A stretch of 64,000 nucleotides of DNA from CAYNWK01 sp964400875 (GTDB lineage: Bacteria > Chloroflexota > Anaerolineae > Anaerolineales > UBA4823): NCBI GenBank assembly GCA_964400875.1, contig CAYNWK010000007.1, positions 6,898 through 70,897 of the forward strand, in the 5' to 3' direction. Each line of letters starts with the position of its first letter. The first letter of the stretch is position 1. The position numbers were made by a program, and so were the translations under genes. The notes under the pieces were generated by a model, which was given only the letters and a program-made list of their open reading frames with translations, did not search any database and was not told the origin of the DNA. Shown here piece after piece: positions 27,367-35,463 of this stretch.

Positions 27367-28386
27367 ATGCCCCAACCTGTCATTGCTTTGTTAGTAGCCA
27401 GCGTGCTCTCTCTGGCGGCTGTATCCTTATTCTGGCCTGAGGGCGGCCTGGTCGGACGCTGGCAGCGTTATAAACGATTGACCTCCCGTGAGCTGGCTGA
27501 AGACGGGCTCAAGTACCTGTACAAAGCCGAACTCAAAGGCGAGAAGCCCAGCCTGCAGAGCCTGGCTGGTACGCTGGAAGTCAGCGCCGACCGGTCAGCG
27601 CAGCTGGTGGTCGAGCTGGAGGAGCACGAAATGCTGACCAGTGAAGGCGGGGAGATCCGCCTGACTCCGCAAGGCCGCGAGCACGCTTTGTTGGTCATCC
27701 GAGCTCACCGCCTGTGGGAGCGCTACCTGGCGGAACAAACCGGCTTCGATGAAGCGGAGTGGCACGGGCAAGCTGAGCAACGCGAACACCGTTTTTCCGC
27801 GGAGGAACTGCAGGCATTGTCGGCAAAATTGGGCAATCCCAGCTACGACCCACACGGCGACCCAATCCCTACTGCAGAGGGGGAGATCGTCCCGCACGGG
27901 GGCGTTCCCCTGACGGCGTTGGGCTCCGAGAGAACCGCGCGCATCGTCCACGTGGAAGACGAACCGGATGCGATTTACGCGCAGCTGGTCGCCGAAGGAA
28001 TCACACCCGGGTTGACCGTGCGCCTGATCGAGGTCACTCCTCAGCGGGTACGCTTTTGGACCAACGGGGACGAGCATATCCTGGCGCCGATCGTCGCGGC
28101 AAATATCTCGGTGACCCCTTTAGCTCCAGCGGAAGCAGAGCCTATCCAAACGGGGGAACGATTGACGGCGCTCAAGCTGGGCGAGCAGGCACGCGTGAGC
28201 CAACTTTCGGCCCGCCTGCGCGGGGCGGAGCGCCGCCGGTTCCTCGACCTGGGCATCTTGCCCGGGACGGAAATTCGCGCCGAGCTGATCAGCCCCGGCG
28301 GGGACCCGGTTGCTTACCAGGTGCGCGGCGCGCTGATTGCATTGCGATCGGAGCAAGCCGATTTAATATATATTAACCGTGAATAG
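27367..28386 (+). CDS. Membrane-anchored DtxR-type iron regulator with two FeoA domains
   Basis: 339 residues. Residues 4-22 form a single hydrophobic helix. Residues about 38-105 are a winged helix (LTSRELAEDGLKYLY). The dimerisation/metal region follows, with HRLWERYL (114-121), HGQAEQREH (133-141) and NPSYDPHGDPIP (157-168) giving the DtxR/MntR ligand pattern. Two SH3-like FeoA domains follow (about 180-252 and 264-339). It probably senses Fe(II) or Mn(II) and represses feo. A membrane anchor on a DtxR regulator is odd. GAGG lies 7 nt before the ATG. It is the first gene of a feo operon, 10 bp before the FeoB GTPase. Confidence 0.85.
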   Translation: MPQPVIALLVASVLSLAAVSLFWPEGGLVGRWQRYKRLTSRELAEDGLKYLYKAELKGEKPSLQSLAGTLEVSADRSAQLVVELEEHEMLTSEGGEIRLTPQGREHALLVIRAHRLWERYLAEQTGFDEAEWHGQAEQREHRFSAEELQALSAKLGNPSYDPHGDPIPTAEGEIVPHGGVPLTALGSERTARIVHVEDEPDAIYAQLVAEGITPGLTVRLIEVTPQRVRFWTNGDEHILAPIVAANISVTPLAPAEAEPIQTGERLTALKLGEQARVSQLSARLRGAERRRFLDLGILPGTEIRAELISPGGDPVAYQVRGALIALRSEQADLIYINRE

Positions 28387-28396
28387 AGGTATTTGA

Positions 28397-29248
28397 ATGA
28401 ATGATATAAAAAATCCAACTCCTGAAGAGCTGAACGCCGTATGCCAGACCTGCGCGGTGCACAACGCGGCCAACTTGTTGAAGCTGGGCGTGGATATGGA
28501 CGATTGGGACTACGTGGTCGCCCTGGCGGGCAACCCCAATACGGGCAAGAGCACCGTGTTCAACGCGCTGACCGGCTTGCGCCAACATACCGGCAACTGG
28601 CCGGGCAAAACGGTCAGCCGGGCAGAAGGCGGCTTCGATTACGGTGGAAAACGTTACAAGATGGTCGATCTGCCGGGCACTTATTCCTTGTTGGCGACCA
28701 GCATGGACGAAGAGGTAGCCCGGGATTTCATCCTGTTCGCCAGGCCGGACGTTACCGTAGTCGTGGTCGACGCCACCCGCCTGGAACGCAACCTGAACCT
28801 GGCCCTGCAAGTTCTAGAGATCACTGATAGGGTCGTGATCTGCCTGAACTTGATCGATGAGGCTCACCGCCATAACCTGGAGGTTGACGAACGCAGGCTC
28901 GCCCGGGATCTGGGCGTGCCGGTGGTACCGACCTCCGCCCGCTACAACCAGGGCCTGGATGATCTACTGCAAGCTGTCTCCGAGGTGGCCACCGGCAGCA
29001 CGGTGTGCAAGCCGCACCGCCTGCAAAATGAACCGCCTGAATTAAAGCATGCAGTCAGAACTCTGGTCGAACAAATCGAGGCGCTCTATCCCGGTTTCCC
29101 GAATGCCCGCTGGGTAGCCCTGCGCTTGCTGGACGGAGATGAACGCGTCATCGCAGCGGTTCGCAGAGGTGAGCTGGGAGATCTGGTGCCTGCAGAATTG
29201 GGTGAACCGGCTCCGGATCTGCAGATTCCACTGGGGGTATCCGCATGA
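28397..29248 (+). CDS. feoB: FeoB N-terminal GTPase subunit (split FeoB)
   Basis: 283 residues. A short N-terminal CQTCAVHNAANL segment may bind metal. The G domain follows: G1 GNPNTGKST, switch I TVSRAEG, G3 DLPGTYSL, G4 NLID and G5 TSA. The all-helical GDI-like region ends the protein and no membrane helices follow. In most bacteria the G domain and the permease are one polypeptide; here the stop overlaps the next start by 4 nt (ATGA), so the halves are made separately but coupled. It powers or gates Fe(II) uptake. Confidence 0.93.
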   Translation: MNDIKNPTPEELNAVCQTCAVHNAANLLKLGVDMDDWDYVVALAGNPNTGKSTVFNALTGLRQHTGNWPGKTVSRAEGGFDYGGKRYKMVDLPGTYSLLATSMDEEVARDFILFARPDVTVVVVDATRLERNLNLALQVLEITDRVVICLNLIDEAHRHNLEVDERRLARDLGVPVVPTSARYNQGLDDLLQAVSEVATGSTVCKPHRLQNEPPELKHAVRTLVEQIEALYPGFPNARWVALRLLDGDERVIAAVRRGELGDLVPAELGEPAPDLQIPLGVSA

Positions 29249-30675
29249 ACGACGAAAACCGCATTACCCCCACGACGATTCTGGACACAGCCCAGGCCTT
29301 GCGCTGGAAGATCGGCGGCGACTATCACGATCGCTTGATGGAAGCCATCTACACCGACGCAGCCCGGATAGCCGATCGCGCCACCCACAGACAGGGAGAA
29401 CAACCGCGCTTCGACCTGGACCGCACCATCGACCGCCTAGTCACCAGCCGGCTCTGGGGTTTTCCCTTGATGATCCTGCTGTTCAGCATCGTTTTTTGGA
29501 TCACTATCCAGGGAGCGAACATCCCTTCCGCGTGGATCGCTTCCTTGCTGTTAGACAACGTTTACCCTGCACTACACAACGTCGCCGCGGCTATTAACCT
29601 GCCCTGGTGGTTGAGCGGGTTCTTAATCGACGGAGTCTACCTGGCGACCGCCTGGGTGGTGAGCGTGATGCTGCCGCCGATGGCGATCTTCTTCCCTTTG
29701 TTTACTCTGCTGGAGGACTTCGGTTATTTACCGCGGGTGGCCTTCAACCTGGATAACATCTTCAAAAAAGCTGGCGCGCACGGTAAACAATCCCTGAGCA
29801 TGATGATGGGCTTTGGTTGCAACGCCGCCGGGATGGTCGCCACGCGCATCATCGACAGCCCGCGCGAACGCCTGATCGCCATGATTACGAATAATTTCGC
29901 GCTGTGCAACGGCCGCTGGCCGACCCAGATCCTGATCGCCTCGTTGTTCCTGGGAGCGCTGGTACCCGCGCACCTGGCCGGGTTCATTTCCGCGCTGGCT
30001 GTGGTTGGTATAGCGGTCCTGGGCGTCGCACTGACTTTTGTGGTCTCTTGGAGCCTGTCTCACAGCGTGCTCAAAGGGGAAGTGTCTACTTTCAGCCTGG
30101 AGCTACCGCCTTATCGCCCGCCGCGAGTCTTGCAGACCCTATACACTTCGATGATCGACCGGACCATCTACGTCCTTTGGCGGGCGGTGGTGTTTGCAGC
30201 ACCCGCAGGCGCGGTGATCTGGCTGAGCGCTAACCTGAAGATCGGCGGGATCAGCGTCGCCGAACAGCTGATCAACCTGCTCAACCCGGTAGGTTTGCTG
30301 ATTGGTTTGAACGGCGTGATCCTGGTCGCTTATATCGTCGCCATCCCGGCTAACGAGATCGTCATCCCCACCGTGTTGATGCTGACCGTGCTGGTCACCG
30401 GGCTCAGCGGCGCCGGGCAAGGCGCCGGGGTGATGTTCGATCTGAAATCCAACGCTGCCACGCTGGAAGTCTTGAAAGCTGGTGGCTGGACCCTGCTGAC
30501 TGGTGTCAACTTGATGCTCTTCAGCCTGGTGCACAACCCTTGCAGCACGACGCTCTACACGATGTATAAGGAGAGCGGCAGCTTGAAATGGACGGTGGTC
30601 GCTGCCTTGCTACCCCTGGCGATGGGTTTTGGACTCACCTTCCTGGTGGCGCAGGTCTGGCGGTTGTTCATCTAA
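29245..30675 (+). CDS. feoB: FeoB membrane permease subunit (split FeoB)
   Basis: 476 residues. It has the two Gate domains and core of FeoB: LLEDFGYLPRVAFNLD, the conserved Cys motif GFGCNAAGMVATR and NNFALCNGRWP in the first half. The repeat-related IPANEIVIPTVLML and NPCSTTLYTMYKE come later. About eight to ten transmembrane helices. It is the Fe(II) channel, paired with the separate GTPase encoded directly upstream with a 4-nt overlap. There is no FeoC; FeoA function is carried by the fused regulator. A strong hairpin follows the stop. Confidence 0.93.
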   Translation: MNDENRITPTTILDTAQALRWKIGGDYHDRLMEAIYTDAARIADRATHRQGEQPRFDLDRTIDRLVTSRLWGFPLMILLFSIVFWITIQGANIPSAWIASLLLDNVYPALHNVAAAINLPWWLSGFLIDGVYLATAWVVSVMLPPMAIFFPLFTLLEDFGYLPRVAFNLDNIFKKAGAHGKQSLSMMMGFGCNAAGMVATRIIDSPRERLIAMITNNFALCNGRWPTQILIASLFLGALVPAHLAGFISALAVVGIAVLGVALTFVVSWSLSHSVLKGEVSTFSLELPPYRPPRVLQTLYTSMIDRTIYVLWRAVVFAAPAGAVIWLSANLKIGGISVAEQLINLLNPVGLLIGLNGVILVAYIVAIPANEIVIPTVLMLTVLVTGLSGAGQGAGVMFDLKSNAATLEVLKAGGWTLLTGVNLMLFSLVHNPCSTTLYTMYKESGSLKWTVVAALLPLAMGFGLTFLVAQVWRLFI

Positions 30676-30722
30676 TAACACCGATAACAGCGATCCTCGG
30701 TTAGATCTCTAATCGTAAGCAA

Positions 30723-30756
30723 AGTCCCCGGCGCCGTCATGCAAGCGCCGGGGACT
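30723..30756. terminator. Hairpin between feoB and the ICMT gene
   Basis: AGTCCCCGGCGC pairs exactly with GCGCCGGGGACT across a 10-nt loop. It lies between convergent genes and may serve both strands; no long U-tract on either side. Confidence 0.7.
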
Positions 30757-30786
30757 AAATTTACAGGATGGGAGGTTGTGTTCGGG

Positions 30787-31383
30787 CTAGATCCGGGGGA
30801 AATACCGCCCGGTTTCCAGCATGTATTGGCGGTATTCGTCTCCAAAGCGCTCGATCAGCTTGGCTTCCTCGATCGGCGTGCGCTGTGTCAGGATGAACAT
30901 CGTGCCGAGAACGGTCAGGGGGATAAACCAGTTGGCTGACAAAAAACTGAACCCGGTGAACAAAAGGAAGGCGACCGAGTACAGCGGGTGGCGCACCCAG
31001 CGGTAAGGTCCGTGGGTTACTAAAGTGTGTTCTTTGCGGATGGCAACAGTTCCGGTGATATTTTTCCCCAGGCTGCTGAACAGCCAGTAGACCAACGGCA
31101 GGCAGATGACCATCAAGACGCCACCGGTCCAGCGCAGCCAGGTGGGCAAGGACAGGTGAGCCCAGGCCATCCACGCCGGGTTGATCAGGTAAACCAGCGT
31201 GGAGCCCCACAGCAGCAGTGCGAAGACGCGCCGCAGGGAAAGCAAGAGCGATCCCTCGTCTTTGGGCGAGGTATCGTCCTCGGGCTGGGCGGCGTGGGCC
31301 TGCAGGCGATGGGTCAGACCGATGGACATGGTGATGACAAATACTGCAATGGCAAAGAGCTGATAGGGGGTTTCAACGTTCAT
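30787..31383 (-). CDS. Isoprenylcysteine carboxyl methyltransferase family protein
   Basis: 198 residues with about five membrane helices. The C-terminal ICMT/PEMT signature is clear: HGPYRWVRHPLYS (SAM-binding RHP motif), then IEEAKLIERFGDEYRQY and TGRYFP. Bacterial members methylate membrane-associated small molecules or remain uncharacterised. Its promoter carries the same TTTAG-N6-CTAAA dyad as the feo regulator, so expression may be iron-responsive. It is convergent with the feo operon. Confidence 0.88.
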   Translation of the reverse strand: MNVETPYQLFAIAVFVITMSIGLTHRLQAHAAQPEDDTSPKDEGSLLLSLRRVFALLLWGSTLVYLINPAWMAWAHLSLPTWLRWTGGVLMVICLPLVYWLFSSLGKNITGTVAIRKEHTLVTHGPYRWVRHPLYSVAFLLFTGFSFLSANWFIPLTVLGTMFILTQRTPIEEAKLIERFGDEYRQYMLETGRYFPRI

Positions 31384-31404
31384 TATATTTCTCCAATCGA
31401 AATT

Positions 31405-31428
31405 AATATTTAGACTAATCTAAATATT
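31405..31428. promoter_or_regulatory. DtxR-type operator candidate upstream of the ICMT gene
   Basis: AATATTTAG and CTAAATATT form a perfect 9-bp dyad around ACTAAT, 22 bp upstream of the methyltransferase start. Its TTTAG-N6-CTAAA core matches the site at 27244-27263 exactly in arm and spacer length. Confidence 0.6.
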
Positions 31429-31572
31429 ATCTGGTTTCTCCAACTCTGTCAAGCGGCACTTTTGTCATTGCCATCGCGAGGGCTGGATGTGAGTGTTCGG
31501 GATGGGATACATTTAAGTGCGTAGTTCAAGATTGGTCGCTAAAGTAACGCTTTAATATGTGGAATTTTGTAC

Positions 31573-31578
31573 TATAAT
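31573..31578 (+). promoter_or_regulatory. Consensus -10 box for the nuo operon
   Basis: TATAAT, with no good -35 at 17 nt (CTTTAA). The predicted start near 31585 would give a leader of about 350 nt before nuoA. A weak -35 may mean an activator is needed. Confidence 0.55.
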
Positions 31579-31584
31579 CCACCT

Positions 31585-31937
31585 ATAGCGCACATTCAGA
31601 GATTGCATGAAGGACGTTGGGTTGCCGCGATAAGGCGGCCTAATTTGTACGCCGGAAGCGTATGAGGCAACAGGTGTAAGCCCACCAAGAGAGACTTACG
31701 CCATCGCGCCGCGATCCGGTTGGATTGCTTCCGGGGCAGGGGGCATTAAAGGTACTACCAAGAGAACACGGCGAGCAGGGCAATGCGTTCTGTCCATTCC
31801 CACGCCGTGAAATAGCGCAAGTTTGTGGTGAGCGCGCATAGAATTTCCTGGCTGGTAGTATTCCGCGCGCACCAACCTGGCAGGACCTTGTCACCAAGAA
31901 TTCGGTACGTCTCAGAACGAGTTGTGGAGGGACGCCC
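31585..31937 (+). ncRNA. Long structured leader RNA upstream of nuoA, family unknown
   Basis: The stretch is rich in local stems: GCCGC/GCGGC (31624-31639), TACGC/GCGTA (31648-31662), GGTGTAAG/CTTACGCC with a G-U pair (31673-31702), ATCGC/GCGAT (31703-31715), CACGGCG/CGCCGTG (31767-31809) and GCGCGC/GCGCGC (31832-31870). I could not match it to tmRNA, RNase P RNA, SRP RNA, 6S RNA or a riboswitch I know. It may be a leader regulator, a separate small RNA or a ribozyme remnant. Confidence 0.45.
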
Positions 31938-32378
31938 TTGAATCCGACAGCTGATATGCCGTTACTCTGGCCATTAGCCCTCTACTTTGGGTTGGTCTTG
32001 GTCGTCGCCGGGGGAATGGTCGGTATTTCCTATTTCCTGGGGGAGAAGCATGACGAAGACGCTACTGGAGAGGTATATGAATCGGGCATTCTGCCAACTG
32101 GAGACGCCAGGCTGCGCGTCTCGGCGCAGTTTTACCTGGTAGCGATGTTCTTTGTGATCTTCGATTTGGAGACTGTTTTCATCGTTGCCTGGGCGTTAAG
32201 CGTGCGCGAGCTGGGATGGCCGGGCTATATCGAGATCGTGATCTTTATCGTCGTGCTGCTGGCTGCGTTGGTCTATCTTTGGCGCATCGGCGCGCTGGAA
32301 TGGGGTGGAAAGGGTTCCAGGCTGCGCCGCAGAGATCGCACCCCGCTCCGACAAGGTAGTTTTCTCGATAGTGACTGA
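31938..32378 (+). CDS. nuoA: NADH-quinone oxidoreductase subunit A
   Basis: 146 residues with three membrane helices. Hallmarks are YESGILPTGDARLRVSAQFYLVAMFFVIFDLETVF between helices 1 and 2, the conserved acidic quinone-site loop. TTG at 31938 is the start, with GGAGG 7 nt upstream; the next ATG would remove part of the first helix region. It forms part of the membrane/peripheral arm junction of complex I. First gene of the nuo operon. The C-terminal tail after helix 3 is longer and more basic than usual. Confidence 0.93.
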   Translation: MNPTADMPLLWPLALYFGLVLVVAGGMVGISYFLGEKHDEDATGEVYESGILPTGDARLRVSAQFYLVAMFFVIFDLETVFIVAWALSVRELGWPGYIEIVIFIVVLLAALVYLWRIGALEWGGKGSRLRRRDRTPLRQGSFLDSD

Positions 32379-32401
32379 GGTGGAGGAGGTAATTGAATTT
32401 A

Positions 32402-32980
32402 ATGGTTGATGATGGCGATCGGAAGGTAGTAGGGGATAACCTTGAAGAACGGGACCTCTCGCCGGAATATGAGGGAGAAGAGGCTATTGAAATCGTCCCG
32501 GTAGATACGGGAGACCGCAAGGGCGAAGAATACCTCTTGGAAGAGGAAACTGCGCTCGACAACCTCGTGATCGAGGAAGGTGAAGAAGCTATCATCGAAG
32601 AAATGCAGGCGGAAACCGAAGACGAGTTCGTTCAAGAAGAGTTTGCCGAGCGGCAACAACTGGCAGGTTCCGGAAGGGAAGAGCTTGAGGAAGAATTGGA
32701 GGAGCACCAGGGCGTGTCTCCCAATTTATCCGGGGGTGACATTGATGCCGCCTGGGAAGACTCCATTCAAGCCGGTGAAGAAGCCGTCGGCGGCAGCGCA
32801 CCGACTCCGGATCAGGACCAGGTCGATGCTTTAGGCGATGCACTCGGGATATCCTACGAGGCCGATGAACCTCTCCACACGGAATAGAAGCTTTTACAAC
32901 GCGATCGAGAACGATGGGAACTGGACCCAGCCTCCGATGAAGCATACTCGGAGGAAGAGGAAGAAGAGGAAAACGAATGA
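32402..32980 (+). pseudogene. Acidic DUF6335-like protein interrupted by in-frame UAG
   Basis: The open part (32402-32887, 161 residues) is very acidic and ends LSGGDIDAAWEDSIQAGEEAVGG-PTPDQD-EPLHTE, the DUF6335 pattern. A TAG at 32885-32887 then stops it, but the same frame goes on with KLLQRDRERWELDPASDEAY and a Glu-rich tail, which is the usual DUF6335 end. That extended frame finishes at 32980, overlapping the nuoB ATG as ATGA. Both facts imply the full gene was 193 codons and the TAG is a recent GAG-to-TAG change, a read-through site or an assembly error. Its place between nuoA and nuoB is unusual; function unknown. Confidence 0.7.
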
Positions 32981-33612
32981 AATATTCGTTGAATAAGCCG
33001 GAAGACGATCCTCAAATTGAAGAGGAAGGACCGTACGGCGATATTTTTAGCAAAATCTTGGCCTTTTCGCGTGTCCAGGACCTGCTGGCCTGGGGGCGCA
33101 AATACTCTATCTGGCCGTTTAACTTCGGCCTCTCATGTTGCTACGTTGAGATGGCTACCAGCATCACCAGCAAATACGATATCTCTCGCTTCGGCGCTGA
33201 GGTGATCCGGGGGACGCCCCGTGAAGCAGACGTGATGATCATCGCCGGGACGGTGTTCATGAAGATGGCCCCGGTCATTAACCGTCTTTACCAGCAAATG
33301 ATGGAACCGCGCTGGGTGATCTCGATGGGCTCTTGCGCCAATTCCGGGGGGATGTACGATATTTACAGCGTAGTACAAGGGGTCGATAAATTTCTGCCGG
33401 TGGATATGTACGTGCCGGGCTGCCCACCGCGGCCGGACGCCTTCTTGGAAGGCATCACGTTGCTGGCTAAGTCCGTTGGCAGCGAAAAACGCCCGCTCAG
33501 CTGGGTAGTAGGTCCTCAAGGGGTGGTTAAAGGCGACCGGCCCGTGCAACGTGATCTCAAACGCGCGGAGCGAATGAGCGCTGATTTTTTGCGACCGATG
33601 GACGAAGTGTGA
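32977..33612 (+). CDS. nuoB: NADH-quinone oxidoreductase subunit B
   Basis: 211 residues. It carries the terminal N2 [4Fe-4S] cluster next to the quinone site: tandem Cys54-Cys55 in GLSCCYVEM, Cys120 in SMGSCANSGG and Cys149 in VPGCPPRPDA. It lies in the peripheral arm and passes electrons to quinone. The start overlaps the end of the full-length DUF6335 frame by 4 nt, which suggests ancestral translational coupling. If translation now stops at the upstream UAG about 90 nt earlier, coupling to nuoB may be weakened. Confidence 0.96.
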   Translation: MKYSLNKPEDDPQIEEEGPYGDIFSKILAFSRVQDLLAWGRKYSIWPFNFGLSCCYVEMATSITSKYDISRFGAEVIRGTPREADVMIIAGTVFMKMAPVINRLYQQMMEPRWVISMGSCANSGGMYDIYSVVQGVDKFLPVDMYVPGCPPRPDAFLEGITLLAKSVGSEKRPLSWVVGPQGVVKGDRPVQRDLKRAERMSADFLRPMDEV

Positions 33613-33681
33613 TCAGGCCGGTACTGGCTGCGAGCTCCCATAGTTTTCTTGCGAAAGGCGGTTCAATTCAACGGCGTGAAC

Positions 33682-35424
33682 ATGGAAGACTTTGACCAGG
33701 ATTTCAAACAAAAATTCGACCAGGCAGTGATTGCCGAGCAGGGGACGTGCGATCAGATCCCCACCTATTGGGTATCCAAAGACCGCATCGTCGATATTTT
33801 GCGTTATTTCAAGCAAGAGGTCGAACGGCCTTATCGGATGCTGTACGATCTCACCGCCATCGATGAACGCGCCCGGGAACATCGAGATGGTCAGCCCGAC
33901 AGCGATTTCACCGTGGTTTACCAGCTGCTTTCTTTTGACCGCAACACAGACGTACGCTTGAAGGTGCCCTTGCTTGGCGAAAACCCCGCTTTGCCCACTG
34001 CGACCGGTGTTTGGCAGACCGCGAACTGGTACGAGCGCGAGGTTTGGGACATGTTCGGGGTTCGTTTTGAGGGCCACCCCCACTTGAAACGAATCCTCAT
34101 GCCGGCTACCTGGGAAGGCCACCCTTTGCGCAAGAATCACCCGGCCCGCGCCACGGAGATGGGTCCCTTCCGACTCCCGGAGGATAAGCAGGAGCGCGAG
34201 CAGCACGCTTTACAGTTCGACCCTTCCGCCTGGGGTTTGCAGCGCCGCGGCGAGGATACCGACTTCATGTTCCTGAACCTGGGGCCGCAGCACCCAGGCA
34301 CACACGGTGTGCTGCGTTTAGTGCTGCAACTGGAAGGCGAGGAAGTCCTGGACGTCGTCCCGGACATCGGCTTCCACCATCGCGGCGCAGAGAAGATGGG
34401 CGAGCGTCAATCCTGGCATACCTACATCCCCTATACCGACCGCATCGATTACCTGGGCGGGGTGATGAACAACTTCCCCTACATCCTGGCGGTAGAACAA
34501 ATGGCTGGCATCGATAACGTCCCGGACCGGGCTAAAGTCATGCGCATCATGCTGGCCGAGCTGTTCCGCATCGCCAGCCACCTAGTCTGGTACGGCACTT
34601 TTGCCCAGGACGTCGGCCAGCTCTCGCCGGTTTTTTACATGTTTATCGACCGGGAGCGGATCTTCAGCATCATCGAAGCGATCTGTGGGGGGCGCATGCA
34701 CCCCAATTTCTTCCGCATCGGCGGGGTAGCTAACGATCTGCCCAACGGATGGGAGAAACTGGTGCGCGATTTCGTGGATTACATGCCCAAGCGTATCGAT
34801 GAGTACGATACACTGGTTATGCAAAACCGCATCTTCCAGGCGCGCACGAAGTACATCGGTGATTTCACCACGGAAGAGGCGATCGAGTGGGGGGTGACCG
34901 GTCCAATGCTGCGCGCCACCGGTATGGAGTGGGACTTCCGCAAGAAGCGCCCTTATTCCGGTTATGACCAGTTCGATTTCGAAATCCCCACGGCAACCAA
35001 CGGCGATTGCTACGACCGGGCTCTCGTGCGGGTGGAAGAGATGCGCCAGAGCCTGCGAATTATCGAGCAGTGCCTGGACAATATGCCGCCCGGTCCCTAT
35101 AAAGCCGATCATCCCGCCACAACGCCACCGCTCAAAGAGCACACCATGCATGACATCGAGACTTTGATCACCCATTTCCTCAACGTCAGTTGGGGACCTG
35201 TGATCCCCCCGGGCGAGGGCTTTTTCAGCATTGAGGCGACCAAAGGGAACACAGGCTACTACCTGGTGAGCGACGGAGGCAGCGAGTCTTACCGCACGCG
35301 CATCCGCACGCCATCCTTCGCCCACATGCAGATCGTGCCGATGATCAGCGAGGGTTTTTTGATCCCCGATCTTTTGGCCATTTTAGGGAGCCTTGATTTT
35401 GTTTTGGCGGACGTCGACCGCTGA
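33682..35424 (+). CDS. nuoCD: NADH-quinone oxidoreductase fused subunits C and D
   Basis: About 580 residues. The NuoC (30 kDa) domain fills roughly residues 1-165 (REVWDMFGVRFEGHPHLKRILMP). The NuoD (49 kDa) domain runs from about 190, with NLGPQHPGTHGVLR, IGFHHRGAEK, TYIPYTDRIDYLGG and the C-terminal EGFFSIEATKGNTGYYLVSDG; it lines the quinone cavity together with NuoB. The fusion is known from enterobacteria and some other lineages. The start is uncertain: ATG 33682 is chosen, but an in-frame TTG at 33649 and GTG at 33676 exist and no strong Shine-Dalgarno decides. Confidence 0.93.
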   Translation: MEDFDQDFKQKFDQAVIAEQGTCDQIPTYWVSKDRIVDILRYFKQEVERPYRMLYDLTAIDERAREHRDGQPDSDFTVVYQLLSFDRNTDVRLKVPLLGENPALPTATGVWQTANWYEREVWDMFGVRFEGHPHLKRILMPATWEGHPLRKNHPARATEMGPFRLPEDKQEREQHALQFDPSAWGLQRRGEDTDFMFLNLGPQHPGTHGVLRLVLQLEGEEVLDVVPDIGFHHRGAEKMGERQSWHTYIPYTDRIDYLGGVMNNFPYILAVEQMAGIDNVPDRAKVMRIMLAELFRIASHLVWYGTFAQDVGQLSPVFYMFIDRERIFSIIEAICGGRMHPNFFRIGGVANDLPNGWEKLVRDFVDYMPKRIDEYDTLVMQNRIFQARTKYIGDFTTEEAIEWGVTGPMLRATGMEWDFRKKRPYSGYDQFDFEIPTATNGDCYDRALVRVEEMRQSLRIIEQCLDNMPPGPYKADHPATTPPLKEHTMHDIETLITHFLNVSWGPVIPPGEGFFSIEATKGNTGYYLVSDGGSESYRTRIRTPSFAHMQIVPMISEGFLIPDLLAILGSLDFVLADVDR

Positions 35425-35463
35425 AGCTTTCCTGAGCGCTTGATTGAGGTATAGGACGAAAAG

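Larger units (their letters stand above)
31384..31937. other. Intergenic region ahead of the nuo operon
   Basis: 554 bp with no convincing ORF. It holds a DtxR-type operator for the leftward methyltransferase, a TATAAT promoter element and a long apparently structured leader running into nuoA, each listed separately. Confidence 0.7.

Noticed and set aside
31490..31515. Possible fifth copy of the 46-bp element (GGGATACATTT)
   Set aside because: Only the terminal ten bases agree; the preceding TGTACC-like steps are absent.
31640..31897. 85-codon minus-strand ORF within the nuo leader
   Set aside because: Cys/Pro/Ser/Arg-rich, no start context, and it coincides with the stem-rich leader; likely chance openness.
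31585..31937. tmRNA, RNase P RNA, SRP RNA or 6S RNA
   Set aside because: The conserved core strings of each (such as AGGAAAGTCC for RNase P or the SRP GGAAG-GCAGCC loop) were looked for on both strands and not found.
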